Shown: positions 6,622 through 12,934 of the stretch, one piece after another
Layout: every line of letters starts with the position of its first letter
Numbering within the stretch: the first letter of the stretch is position 1
From: Chlamydiota bacterium
GTDB lineage: Bacteria; Auribacterota; UBA3054; B51-G9
NCBI GenBank assembly: GCA_003648225.1
Contig: QMOL01000028.1
Coordinates: 1 to 16,974 of the forward strand
Reading direction: 5' to 3'
DNA length: 16,974 bases
Position numbers and translations under genes: made by a program
Notes under the pieces: model-generated
The model's input: only the letters and a program-made list of their open reading frames with translations
What the model was told of the DNA's origin: nothing
Databases searched by the model: none

Positions 6622-6774
6622 TCATTCCTCCTTTAATTCTTTTAACCATTTTATTATTTCTTCTTTTAATGCCGGTAACGAGCGCGTGGAAAAATCCGCT
6701 TCCCATTCACCCACGACCTCTTTCGCCGTTTCCTTGCTGATTTCAATCATTGCAGAATAGTAATATCGTGGCAT
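6622..6774 (-). CDS. Hypothetical protein, 50 residues
   Basis: 50 residues, ATG 7 bases after GGAGG. MPRYYYSAMIEISKETAKEV suggests a strand then helix; the C-terminus (EEIIKWLKELKEE) is an amphipathic helix. No cysteines. Its final codons (AAG GAG GAA TGA) form the ribosome binding site of the next gene. No family recognised. Confidence 0.62.
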   Translation of the reverse strand: MPRYYYSAMIEISKETAKEVVGEWEADFSTRSLPALKEEIIKWLKELKEE

Positions 6775-6777
6775 TTG

Positions 6778-6972
6778 TTAATCCTCCAGAAACCTATCTA
6801 TTAATAAAAAACCAATAAACAAGAGAAAAGATACTATCGTGGTTGTTACCAATAATAATGGAATAAAACCGAATCCAAAATATAATATAAACGGTAAAAA
6901 CACCACCCACGTGCTACAAAATGATATGATAATCGACATTTCAGCATAAAAAATCATATCTTCTTTATTCAC
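6778..6972 (-). CDS. Small membrane protein, two helices
   Basis: 64 residues from a GTG start placed 8 bases after AGGAGG. A short charged N-terminus (NKEDM) precedes two hydrophobic segments of about 20 residues (9-32 and 36-58) with a Gly-Phe turn between (GFGFIP), and the tail is charged (DRFLED). This is a helical hairpin in the membrane. Function is unknown. Small two-helix proteins in viral operons can be holin-like or envelope proteins, but nothing here tells them apart. Confidence 0.68.
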   Translation of the reverse strand: MNKEDMIFYAEMSIIISFCSTWVVFLPFILYFGFGFIPLLLVTTTIVSFLLFIGFLLIDRFLED

Positions 6973-6974
6973 GC

Positions 6975-7457
6975 CTAAATCCTCCTACATAGATCTCCGT
7001 TTATACATATATCTGAATTATTACACAACTCAAAAGAACCCTCTTGTGCCCGACACCAGATAATATCCCAAAGTCTCATTCTTTTCATTTTACGCTCCTT
7101 ATTTATTTTACAATACACCTTATCACCGTCGTTACGAATGTAATATTTACATTTCATGCACCTTTTTAATGACGGTTCTTGTTTGTAATTGTATGGACAA
7201 AAAACAACCTTCTTATTATTACGGAATATCGTAGCTATCATATAACAATTCATTTTCTCTTTCAAATTTTTAATTGGGCAATCTTTATTATGATAAACCT
7301 CACCACGGAGATACATATCTAACGGAAATGACGCAAAACAACCTTCACAAGTTACGGAACCACCTAAGTTTATCTTCAGACCACGTTCTTTTGCGTCCTT
7401 AATCATGTTATATATCTCCCTACAGGTCATAAACCGATCTTCAACTGGTATCTTCAT
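6975..7457 (-). CDS. Cys-rich multi-zinc protein, 160 residues
   Basis: 160 residues with about 14 cysteines in several pairs: CEGC (37-40), C60, C71, C87, then a full module CMKC (100-103), C116, C135, and a C-terminal cluster C145, C151, C157. The segment 100-135 follows the same C-x2-C-x2-Y...Y-C...C plan as the small Cys4 proteins nearby, so this looks like an expanded member of that group. Basic overall (KINKERKMKRMR at 117-128), compatible with nucleic acid binding. ATG overlaps the upstream stop (ATGA). Function unknown. Confidence 0.68.
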   Translation of the reverse strand: MKIPVEDRFMTCREIYNMIKDAKERGLKINLGGSVTCEGCFASFPLDMYLRGEVYHNKDCPIKNLKEKMNCYMIATIFRNNKKVVFCPYNYKQEPSLKRCMKCKYYIRNDGDKVYCKINKERKMKRMRLWDIIWCRAQEGSFELCNNSDICINGDLCRRI

Positions 7458-7645
7458 TCTTTTTCCAACTCGGAATCCAAATAGATATGAACATTTACCA
7501 TAAATGATACCAACCGTAGTAACAACACGGATATTCTTTCTTTGTCCATTTTACGAATGTAATTTAATGCTTCCCGTTCAATATCATTTATAGGTAATTC
7601 GATTGCTTCTTTCAAATACTTTTTTAAAGCGTATTTATCGACCAT
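7454..7645 (-). CDS. Hypothetical helical protein, paralogue of 4572-4787
   Basis: 63 residues. The ATG at 7645 lies 6 bases after GAGGT; a GTG two codons upstream overlaps that site. All helical: KYALKKYLKEAIELP, then a second helix (REALNYIRKM), then DKERISVLLLRLVSFM. The pattern and spacing match the gene at 4572-4787. Its start overlaps the end of the upstream Cys4 miniprotein by 11 bases, in another frame. Function unknown. Confidence 0.62.
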   Translation of the reverse strand: MVDKYALKKYLKEAIELPINDIEREALNYIRKMDKERISVLLLRLVSFMVNVHIYLDSELEKE

Positions 7646-7784
7646 GCTCACACCTCACTTTATTTTTTACACTTTCAAATTCTTCGCAATAATCGGTGCG
7701 TTCCACGTTCCGTTCCCAAAACGTGCAAAAACCGATATAGTCTTCGTATTGAAAATAATAACAGTATTTACAGCGTTTTACCAT
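7635..7784 (-). CDS. Cys4 miniprotein, 49 residues
   Basis: Short gene in the gap; ATG after GAGGTAGA. MVKRCKYCYYF has C5 and C8, followed by GFC (20) and DYCEEF (33): C-x2-C-x11-C-x12-C with aromatic residues after the second and fourth cysteines. This is the same module as in 8721-9071 and in the 160-residue protein. The last 11 codons overlap the next gene, so the tail (RCEHGR) is probably a by-product of the overlap. Likely zinc-binding; role unknown. Confidence 0.65.
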   Translation of the reverse strand: MVKRCKYCYYFQYEDYIGFCTFWERNVERTDYCEEFESVKNKVRCEHGR

Positions 7785-7793
7785 TCTACCTCA

Positions 7794-8003
7794 CTATTCT
7801 TTGTCTATATTCAACCACTTACCCAACGCTTCTATCACGCGTTCTATCTTTTCTATCCGCTTTTCTAACAAGGTCAAGCGGTCAAACTTCGGATTATCCC
7901 GGAACTGACATTTTTCGATCGTGGGAACCAAGCAAATGGTCTTTGAATCACCTTGTGCGCGGCATATTCGGGTTTCCTTGTCGTAGTATTTACACAGATC
8001 CAT
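7794..8003 (-). CDS. Cys4 miniprotein with C-terminal coiled coil
   Basis: 69 residues, ATG after AGGTGGACAAAA. Cysteines at 4, 14, 24 and 32 (LCKYYD, ICRA, ICLV, KCQF) form a variant of the local Cys4 module in which the first knuckle has lost one cysteine. Residues 42-62 (LTLLEKRIEKIERVIEALGK) have leucine/isoleucine heptads, giving a short coiled coil that could dimerise the protein. Overlaps the end of the upstream gene by 14 bases. Function unknown. Confidence 0.65.
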   Translation of the reverse strand: MDLCKYYDKETRICRAQGDSKTICLVPTIEKCQFRDNPKFDRLTLLEKRIEKIERVIEALGKWLNIDKE

Positions 8004-8163
8004 TTTTGTCCACCTTTAGATTTTCTGTATCACCACTTAATAACCGTGGGTCGATATCTTTTACTTTTATTTTACCTTCCTGCAGGTCTTTTTGCATTTT
8101 TTTAACAATTTCCCAAACCACTTCGTCGGGAATCAAGCGATAATCTGAATGTTTCATTACCAT
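7990..8163 (-). CDS. Hypothetical protein, 57 residues
   Basis: Short gene in the gap; the ATG at 8163 follows AAGGTTTGAATA, where TGA is the upstream stop (a second ATG lies two codons in). MKHSDYRLIPDEVVWEIVKKM looks like a helix after an extended start, and the rest (QEGKIKVKDIDPRLL) is charged. Its last codons run through the AAAGGTGG site of the next gene. No cysteines. No family recognised. Confidence 0.6.
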   Translation of the reverse strand: MVMKHSDYRLIPDEVVWEIVKKMQKDLQEGKIKVKDIDPRLLSGDTENLKVDKNGSV

Positions 8164-8166
8164 TAT

Positions 8167-8400
8167 TCAAACCTTCTTTTTTCCTTCCATTAATTCTATG
8201 AACCGCAGGATTTTTTCTTCGGTTTCTGGTAAGAAATCTGGAAAATGTTCCTCGTCATGAAGATAGCGTTCGTCATTTTGCCAATCCTTACCATAAATTA
8301 AATAACATAACCATTGACCCGGATCTCTCCTTTTTGGGTCAAAATAATTTGGGTGGTCTGCAATTAAATCGGTCGCTCGAAATATTATTCTTTCATTCAT
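8167..8400 (-). CDS. Hypothetical protein, 77 residues
   Basis: 77 residues from the ATG at 8400, nine bases after AGGAGGT; a TTG three codons earlier sits on the site itself. It starts MNER, as does the gene at 8721-9071, and shares the same leader. Rich in aromatic, Asp, His and Pro residues (DHPNYFDPKRRDPGQW), with a C-terminal helix (EEKILRFIELMEG). A single cysteine. No family recognised; its last codons (AAA AAG GTT TGA) serve as the next ribosome binding site. Confidence 0.65.
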   Translation of the reverse strand: MNERIIFRATDLIADHPNYFDPKRRDPGQWLCYLIYGKDWQNDERYLHDEEHFPDFLPETEEKILRFIELMEGKKKV

Positions 8401-8405
8401 TTCTA

Positions 8406-8717
8406 TCAAACCTCCTGTTTTTCAAGCGTAACTCTTGCATTACGCATTTTCTTTTCTTTTTTCGTGAGCAGTTTCGGATCTGTTACCACGACACCTTTAG
8501 GGCAAATAAGATAACGATTACCTTTTTTATCATTCGCCCAAAAGTGATCCTGCGCAACAATTATCGCGTTTTTTGATAACAGATTTTCAACCAAACCTTC
8601 CGGTAAAACCGTAACCCTATTACAAGATTTACATTTTTCTTCTTCTTTTTCGGAAAAATCTACCAATTCGCCACATTCTTGGCAAAAAAGGTATTCATTA
8701 CAGTGTGGACACCTCAT
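8406..8717 (-). CDS. Double zinc-ribbon protein, 103 residues
   Basis: 103 residues. Three knuckles at the N-terminus, CPHC (3-6), CQEC (12-15) and CKSC (29-32), could hold one or two zinc ions, as in the double zinc ribbons of archaeal nucleic acid or protein binding factors. The rest has alternating strands (AIIVAQDHFW, RYLICPKGVVV) and a very basic segment (KLLTKKEKKMRNAR). AAGGAGGTTTGATAA precedes the ATG. Probably binds nucleic acid or another protein; no specific family recognised. Confidence 0.68.
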   Translation of the reverse strand: MRCPHCNEYLFCQECGELVDFSEKEEEKCKSCNRVTVLPEGLVENLLSKNAIIVAQDHFWANDKKGNRYLICPKGVVVTDPKLLTKKEKKMRNARVTLEKQEV

Positions 8718-8720
8718 TTA

Positions 8721-9071
8721 TCAAACCTCCTTTTCTTGATATAATGCACAAGCAAGATTATCTGTTTCCAGTTTCAATGCCGTGCAATAATGTTTATTGT
8801 CTTTTTTCTCGTAGTGCACGCAAGTTTCACAACGAATAACTTTAAAATCTGAACTCTTATCAGACTTCTTTTCCATTTCTTTAAGTTTCATTTTTAATTT
8901 TTTCAATGCCCATTCGTAACATTCTCCAGCTTCCCACGCATCACAAATGTTATCCCACCACGGATTATGATCTCCTAAACGACATTTACTACAACCGTCG
9001 TAATCAATTTTATAATGCGCACAATTTGCACAACACTTCACGACCCTTAAGTTCTTTATTCTTTCATTCAT
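8721..9071 (-). CDS. Protein with two Cys4 modules joined by a coiled coil
   Basis: 116 residues from the ATG at 9071, which follows AAGGAAG; a longer frame begins at 9119 but has no site and would overlap the upstream gene. Module 1: CANC (14-17) followed by AHY, then C27, C30 and C43 (NICDAW). A coiled coil spans about 52-75. Module 2: CETC (81-84) followed by VHY, then YC (96) and C108 (ACALY). The repeat C-x2-C-x2-(H)Y...C...C-x-x-(W/Y) is clear within one chain and matches single-module neighbours. It should bind two zinc ions. Function unknown. Confidence 0.7.
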   Translation of the reverse strand: MNERIKNLRVVKCCANCAHYKIDYDGCSKCRLGDHNPWWDNICDAWEAGECYEWALKKLKMKLKEMEKKSDKSSDFKVIRCETCVHYEKKDNKHYCTALKLETDNLACALYQEKEV

Positions 9072-9075
9072 TTTA

Positions 9076-9291
9076 TTAAACTTCCTTTTTCTTTTTATAC
9101 GGACACTTATCTGCTTCATAGCAAAGTAAGTTATCTTCCCAACACCACAAGATAGTCCGATCGCAGGCTTCTAACATTGAGAAGTATTCACAATCGTGGC
9201 ATTGTAAAAACGACTTCAACTTATTTAATGTCTTATTCTCGTCATTTCCATACAAATCGTCGTCAAGATCTACTTTATTATTTTCATTCAT
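9076..9291 (-). CDS. Cys-rich miniprotein, 71 residues
   Basis: 71 residues. Starts directly after the upstream stop (TGAATG), with no strong ribosome binding site, so it probably depends on re-initiation. The acidic N-terminus (KVDLDDDLYGNDEN) leads to CHDC (31-34) followed by EYF, then C43, C50, C57 and C63, a stretched form of the local Cys module. It ends PYKKKKEV, where the last codons give the next AAGGAAG site. Probably metal-binding. Confidence 0.62.
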   Translation of the reverse strand: MNENNKVDLDDDLYGNDENKTLNKLKSFLQCHDCEYFSMLEACDRTILWCWEDNLLCYEADKCPYKKKKEV

Positions 9292-9435
9292 TCAGAATAC
9301 ACACTCCACTTTGTAAGTGCAATAATGTATCGTTAATCTTGACCCTTTTTTTTGTTGTTTCAGGAAGTCTGAAAGGTCGTCGTCATTATCGAATTTTAAT
9401 ATCTCGTTTTTCTCGTTAATAATAAAAGCAATCAT
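9292..9435 (-). CDS. Hypothetical protein, 47 residues
   Basis: Short gene found between the glycosyltransferase at 9437-10246 and the Cys-rich gene. MIAFIINEKNEILKFDNDDD suggests a small beta hairpin followed by an acidic loop; the C-terminus (SRLTIHYCTYKVECVF) is another strand pair. The ATG lies two bases after the upstream TAG, with GGAAG ahead. It ends TGA directly joined to the next ATG. No family recognised. Confidence 0.58.
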   Translation of the reverse strand: MIAFIINEKNEILKFDNDDDLSDFLKQQKKGSRLTIHYCTYKVECVF

Positions 9436-9436
9436 T

Positions 9437-10246
9437 CTATCGCTTCCATTCCTTTTTATCAATTATATCTAATATTTCATTCACCCGATACTTATAATCC
9501 AATCTTTCTATATCCACGCGACTGATATCCTGATTGGTAATTATGTTCTTCTTCGGCTGACCGCACGCAAGAATGTCATACACGCGACCTTGTATCATTC
9601 CGCGTTCTATCATGTCTTGATTGTGGATTGCAAATACATTCATTGCTTGTGTATAGACGCGTCGTGTTTCTTCATACGGAATGTATTTTCCTTTCCACGT
9701 GATAGACGGGTGATAAAAAGCGTCCCACCCATTACCGTACACGTGAATGTTGTCTTTATCCCGGAAATATTTCATTAGTAAACTAATCTTCCGGTCGTCG
9801 TAATTACCCACGTATAAGTAATTACAATCATAATTGCCCATAAAATCCGGGTGAAACGTCCACGTATCCGTGGCGCATTCTACAAAGTAAGCAACCTTAC
9901 CGCTTTGTCGGATTTCATTCACGTGTGATTCACTTATCGACAGATAAAAATCATAACCGTAATCTTCGGTCAGTATCCATTGCATGTTAATGGGTGATGA
10001 CACGACCCAAAATATCTTTACCGCAGGACATATTGACATTGCGTGGTGTATTCCGCCGTAGGTATTACAGTTATTAATCACGATATCATACGGTTTGGTG
10101 ATGGCGCCCTGCCAATTGGTTATGTCATACAGGTGCGCCGTGAAGTTCATTCGTTGCAAGACCGATTGTAACTGCATGAATTCTAGCGATTCACCCCATA
10201 TTTCTTCTGGATTAAAGTATCTTGGACAAATCAACGCAATCTTCAA
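9437..10246 (-). CDS. Glycosyltransferase, GT-B, CgeB / Glyco_trans_1_2-like
   Basis: 269 residues. An N-terminal Rossmann-like start (MKIALICPRYF) and a C-terminal donor domain with YVGNYDDRK (145-153), YGNGW (170-174), PYEETRRVYTQAMNVFAIH (190-208) and ERGMIQGRVYDILACG (214-229). The last element matches the R-x-(F/Y)-(E/D)-x-x-A-x-G motif of CgeB-like glycosyltransferases. Shorter than typical (about 350), so it may be a minimal form. Cytosolic, with no membrane segment. Overlaps the next upstream glycosyltransferase by 4 bases (ATGA), so the two likely work in sequence on one glycan. Confidence 0.75.
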   Translation of the reverse strand: MKIALICPRYFNPEEIWGESLEFMQLQSVLQRMNFTAHLYDITNWQGAITKPYDIVINNCNTYGGIHHAMSICPAVKIFWVVSSPINMQWILTEDYGYDFYLSISESHVNEIRQSGKVAYFVECATDTWTFHPDFMGNYDCNYLYVGNYDDRKISLLMKYFRDKDNIHVYGNGWDAFYHPSITWKGKYIPYEETRRVYTQAMNVFAIHNQDMIERGMIQGRVYDILACGQPKKNIITNQDISRVDIERLDYKYRVNEILDIIDKKEWKR

Positions 10247-11115
10247 TACCGTAACACCTCTTCAAGTTCTTCACGGATTACTTCTTTTCGGATAGGAAAA
10301 TCGTATGATTCTAACGGTAAACAAAGTGATTTATAATCTTCATAATGATATTGTGAAGGATACACGTCTAACGACAAGCACGCAAGGTCAAATGACTTTG
10401 CGCCTATCACGGGCATTGGATTATAATAGTATCTACAATCCGCAACGCGTTTAATCCATTCGTGCCAATGCATTTCGGGTAAAATATCTACATTCTTCCA
10501 GTTAGAATAAAATCCATTCCCACGATTGCACATTGTTAATAGGATCTTCTTATCCGGAATGGCCTGTTGTAACGTCCACGTGCGAATCCCACCATACACC
10601 TTTGACATTGAACCAATCGAAATTAAATCATACTTCCGTTCGTTGAATGGAATTTTAAATTGACTAACCCATTTAACCGGATATGGCGTGTAAAACTTTC
10701 TGGTTATCTGCAGGTTTGAATACAAAACAAATGATATATCGTCTTCGTGCGTGTAAACCAAATCAACTTTATCCCGCACGGTTTCACAATGCCGAACCTG
10801 TTCTTCTGGTTCTAATTCAAATAACCGTTGTATTTCACCTTCTTGTAATAACACGATTTTAGCTTCAGGCATTAGTAATTTTACTTTCTTGATTACTTTC
10901 AGGTGATAATTAATTGGCGCTTTTGCCTGTTGAACGAATACAATATCAAACGCTTTCGGGTAGGTTTCAAAACTCATGAATATGGACGTGGGACAATAGA
11001 ATACTTCTTTTGGGAATAAATCACCTAAGGCACCCCAATTATAATAACGGGGTGGATCTGTAACCTTATCCCACCACCCATACTCCTGTAATGCCGAAAT
11101 TAACATTATTTTCAT
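10243..11115 (-). CDS. Probable GT-B glycosyltransferase, diverged
   Basis: 290 residues. Less clear than its neighbour, but with the same architecture: an N-terminal alpha/beta domain (KIMLISALQEYG, DIVFVQQAK, AKIVLLQEGE), a linker YTPYPVKWVSQFKIPF (142-157), then a second Rossmann-like domain beginning YDLISIGSM (162-170), with ILLTMCNRGNG (191-201), HEWIKRVADCRYYYN (218-232) and VIGAKSFDLACLSLDVYP (236-253). The last segments resemble the donor-site helices of GT-B enzymes, without the full motif. ATGA overlaps on both sides. Family assignment rests on order of elements and context. Confidence 0.6.
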   Translation of the reverse strand: MKIMLISALQEYGWWDKVTDPPRYYNWGALGDLFPKEVFYCPTSIFMSFETYPKAFDIVFVQQAKAPINYHLKVIKKVKLLMPEAKIVLLQEGEIQRLFELEPEEQVRHCETVRDKVDLVYTHEDDISFVLYSNLQITRKFYTPYPVKWVSQFKIPFNERKYDLISIGSMSKVYGGIRTWTLQQAIPDKKILLTMCNRGNGFYSNWKNVDILPEMHWHEWIKRVADCRYYYNPMPVIGAKSFDLACLSLDVYPSQYHYEDYKSLCLPLESYDFPIRKEVIREELEEVLRY

Positions 11116-11729
11116 TCATACCACTTCCTAACGTCATTCCCTTTTGCGAATAGCATTTCTAACATGTCATTTCTGTAATCATAAAAGAAGTTTAATTTCA
11201 TTTTTTGCCACTTGAACTTGACTTTTTGAATGTCATTCCTTAAATATCCCGGTAAATTCACGACGGAAGAACAAACATACTTGGCAATGTTAATGATTCT
11301 ATCGGTGAAGTGTTCGTGCATGAATGGAATTGAAGTTTCCATGAGTACCGGCGTGTTCAAATCCAGAATGTTATACAAGCACGTAAACATGTCCAAAAAG
11401 AAATCTGAAAGATTACAATAATATCGACCACACAACACGCGCTTGATTTCGTCTTTAAACGTGTCAAAAAATGGTGAAGCGTGATACTGATCATAAATGC
11501 TTTTCCACATTCGCTCTTGCCACCAAGAATCAAAATTACATATCCTTATCAACGAAAAGACGCGATCTGGTGGCATTGCCACGGGTATTTTATTACCATT
11601 ATATTCACAGCGATCCATAGAATATCTTTCGGCGTCCAATATCACGATACCATCACTTTCATGTGCTTCTATCCAGAACTTTGGCGTTCCAAAAAAAGAA
11701 GGATAATCAATCAACACTGATCTTGCCAT
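11112..11729 (-). CDS. WbqC-like protein
   Basis: 205 residues. Resembles the WbqC family, found in O-antigen and other surface-glycan clusters and linked to sugar or amino-sugar modification, though its chemistry is not well established. Matching elements in order: a start like the QPxYxPxxGYF motif (VLIDYPSFFGTPKFW, 5-19), ILDAERYSMDRCEYNGNKI (30-48, compare vQFxKrxWxNRNrI), a TPYF-like SPFF with a following helix and NLSDFFLDMF (106-115), then TDRIINIAK (142-150) and LNFFYDY (179-185). The start overlaps the SDR gene by 23 bases behind GGAGGT. Short for the family (about 230), and the leading QP is replaced by DY. Confidence 0.65.
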   Translation of the reverse strand: MARSVLIDYPSFFGTPKFWIEAHESDGIVILDAERYSMDRCEYNGNKIPVAMPPDRVFSLIRICNFDSWWQERMWKSIYDQYHASPFFDTFKDEIKRVLCGRYYCNLSDFFLDMFTCLYNILDLNTPVLMETSIPFMHEHFTDRIINIAKYVCSSVVNLPGYLRNDIQKVKFKWQKMKLNFFYDYRNDMLEMLFAKGNDVRKWYE

Positions 11730-12519
11730 TCTTAATAACCTCCTCTAAACCACGCACGATTATGTCTTTGCCGTCTAATAGACCCACGCCCGTGGATTCA
11801 AAATCCTTCAATTCTGGTTTATGAATCACGGTATAACTATCTTGCTTGAATATTTCCGTAATGATATAATCCAACGTGAGTGGTTCTTGGCTGATAATGT
11901 CATACACTTCGCCGTTCCACGTGTTATTTAATATGATATCAACGGTTCTTTTTACCACGTCAGGAAGGTAAGTAAAATAGAATTTCTTGAATGGGTTATT
12001 ATACACTTCAAACTTGCCGTTTAGAAACTTCGTAATGATCCGATCTTCATATGGATCGTCCTTGCCAAACACGTGTGAATACCGAATCACGATATACTTA
12101 TCATGAAGGAAATTCAGCAGGTATTCAATGATATACTTGGTATGCTTGTAATAACTTCGACCGTTCGATACAACTTCAAGCGAACTTGCGAAAACGAACG
12201 GTTTATCATATTCAATGCATTTATCAATTATCTTAACATTTTCTAACACGTTCGACCGAAACGCTTCGTCCTTATGTCTTTCGCAATACGCAATACGTGG
12301 CACCGAAATGAATGAAACCACCACGTCAATAACTTCAAACACTTCCCACCAGAATTTAAAACCCAAATCAACGCTTACTTCTTTCCCGTCAAACCATGCC
12401 ACTTCATAATTACTTATTTTTTGATCATAAATGTAAACAGAATGACCGCGCCTTTTCAGTTCCTTACACACCTCTTTACCTATGAAACCCATTCCACCAC
12501 AAACCAAGAAACTATCCAT
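11707..12519 (-). CDS. NAD-dependent epimerase/dehydratase-like SDR
   Basis: 270 residues from the ATG at 12519, which forms TAATG with the upstream stop and follows GAAGGTGAG; a longer frame from 12552 has no site. Extended SDR enzyme that should epimerise, dehydrate or reduce a nucleotide sugar. Visible: NAD-binding GGMGFIG (8-14), D32 at the end of strand 2, VVSFISVPR (67-75), active-site ASS (111-113) and Y124-x3-K128, then IRYSHVFGKDDP (145-156) and the YLPDVVK element (184-190). It lies directly before the WbqC-like gene, so both may supply a modified sugar donor for the neighbouring transferases. Exact substrate cannot be told. Confidence 0.85.
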   Translation of the reverse strand: MDSFLVCGGMGFIGKEVCKELKRRGHSVYIYDQKISNYEVAWFDGKEVSVDLGFKFWWEVFEVIDVVVSFISVPRIAYCERHKDEAFRSNVLENVKIIDKCIEYDKPFVFASSLEVVSNGRSYYKHTKYIIEYLLNFLHDKYIVIRYSHVFGKDDPYEDRIITKFLNGKFEVYNNPFKKFYFTYLPDVVKRTVDIILNNTWNGEVYDIISQEPLTLDYIITEIFKQDSYTVIHKPELKDFESTGVGLLDGKDIIVRGLEEVIKNGKISVD

Positions 12520-12656
12520 TATCTCACCTTCCACACGTCGCACGACTTGCACGGTTCTTTATTATACGGCGTGTTTTTAAAACCACACTTGCGACAGTAT
12601 TTATTATAAATTTTCATTTGCCAATTAAGGTATGCTTCCATGCAACGACTAAACAT
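12519..12656 (-). CDS. Small zinc-ribbon protein, 45 residues
   Basis: 45 residues from the ATG at 12656, which forms TAATG with the stop of the winged-helix gene and lies just after GGTGGAA. A longer frame starting at 12734 would overlap that gene by 79 bases and has no site. An N-terminal helix (EAYLNWQMKIYNKY) is followed by CRKC (21-24) and CKSC (36-39), a Cys4 ribbon. Compact and basic. Possibly a partner or DNA-binding accessory of the winged-helix protein encoded just before it. Confidence 0.62.
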   Translation of the reverse strand: MFSRCMEAYLNWQMKIYNKYCRKCGFKNTPYNKEPCKSCDVWKVR

Positions 12657-12934
12657 TACTTTCCACCATTCCTGAAATACTTGTCTATAACTATGATCGC
12701 ATTCCGGACGTCTTCCGGAAGTATTAACTTGCATTCTTTTGCATTACTAACATTTCCTTTCATATTTCTTATCGTGATTACCTTCCGGAGCATTAGTTCC
12801 TTCATTATCTTGTAAACCGTGCTACCGTTTAAACCCATTTCAGATTTTAATTCCTTAAGTGGAACGTAACCATTCTGCTTGGCAAGCCGAAGTATGGTTT
12901 CGGTTTTTCGCCGTGTAGAAAATACTTCTTCCAT
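12656..12934 (-). CDS. Winged helix-turn-helix DNA-binding protein
   Basis: 92 residues. Probable transcription regulator. Residues 8-60 fit an MarR/ArsR-like winged helix: a first helix (RKTETILRLAKQNG), then VPLKELKSEMG and LNGSTVYKIMKELMLRK (35-51) as the helix-turn-helix with the recognition helix at S38-L47, and VITIRNMKG as the wing. The C-terminal helix (VRNAIIVIDKYFRNG) could dimerise. GAGGTGGTGTGA precedes the ATG. Being inside the operon, it may act on the operon's own promoter; the palindromes at 14219-14275 are candidate targets, but nothing links them directly. Confidence 0.78.
   Translation of the reverse strand: MEEVFSTRRKTETILRLAKQNGYVPLKELKSEMGLNGSTVYKIMKELMLRKVITIRNMKGNVSNAKECKLILPEDVRNAIIVIDKYFRNGGK

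Noticed and set aside
9072..9119. N-terminal extension of the double Cys4 protein (MKQISVRIKRKRKF)
   Set aside because: It is translation of the upstream gene's tail and the ribosome binding site in another frame; the MNER start has AAGGAAG ahead of it.
12657..12734. Longer 71-codon version of the zinc-ribbon gene at 12519-12656
   Set aside because: The extension overlaps the winged-helix gene by 79 bases and has no ribosome binding site, while the ATG at 12656 has GGTGGAA and a TAATG overlap.
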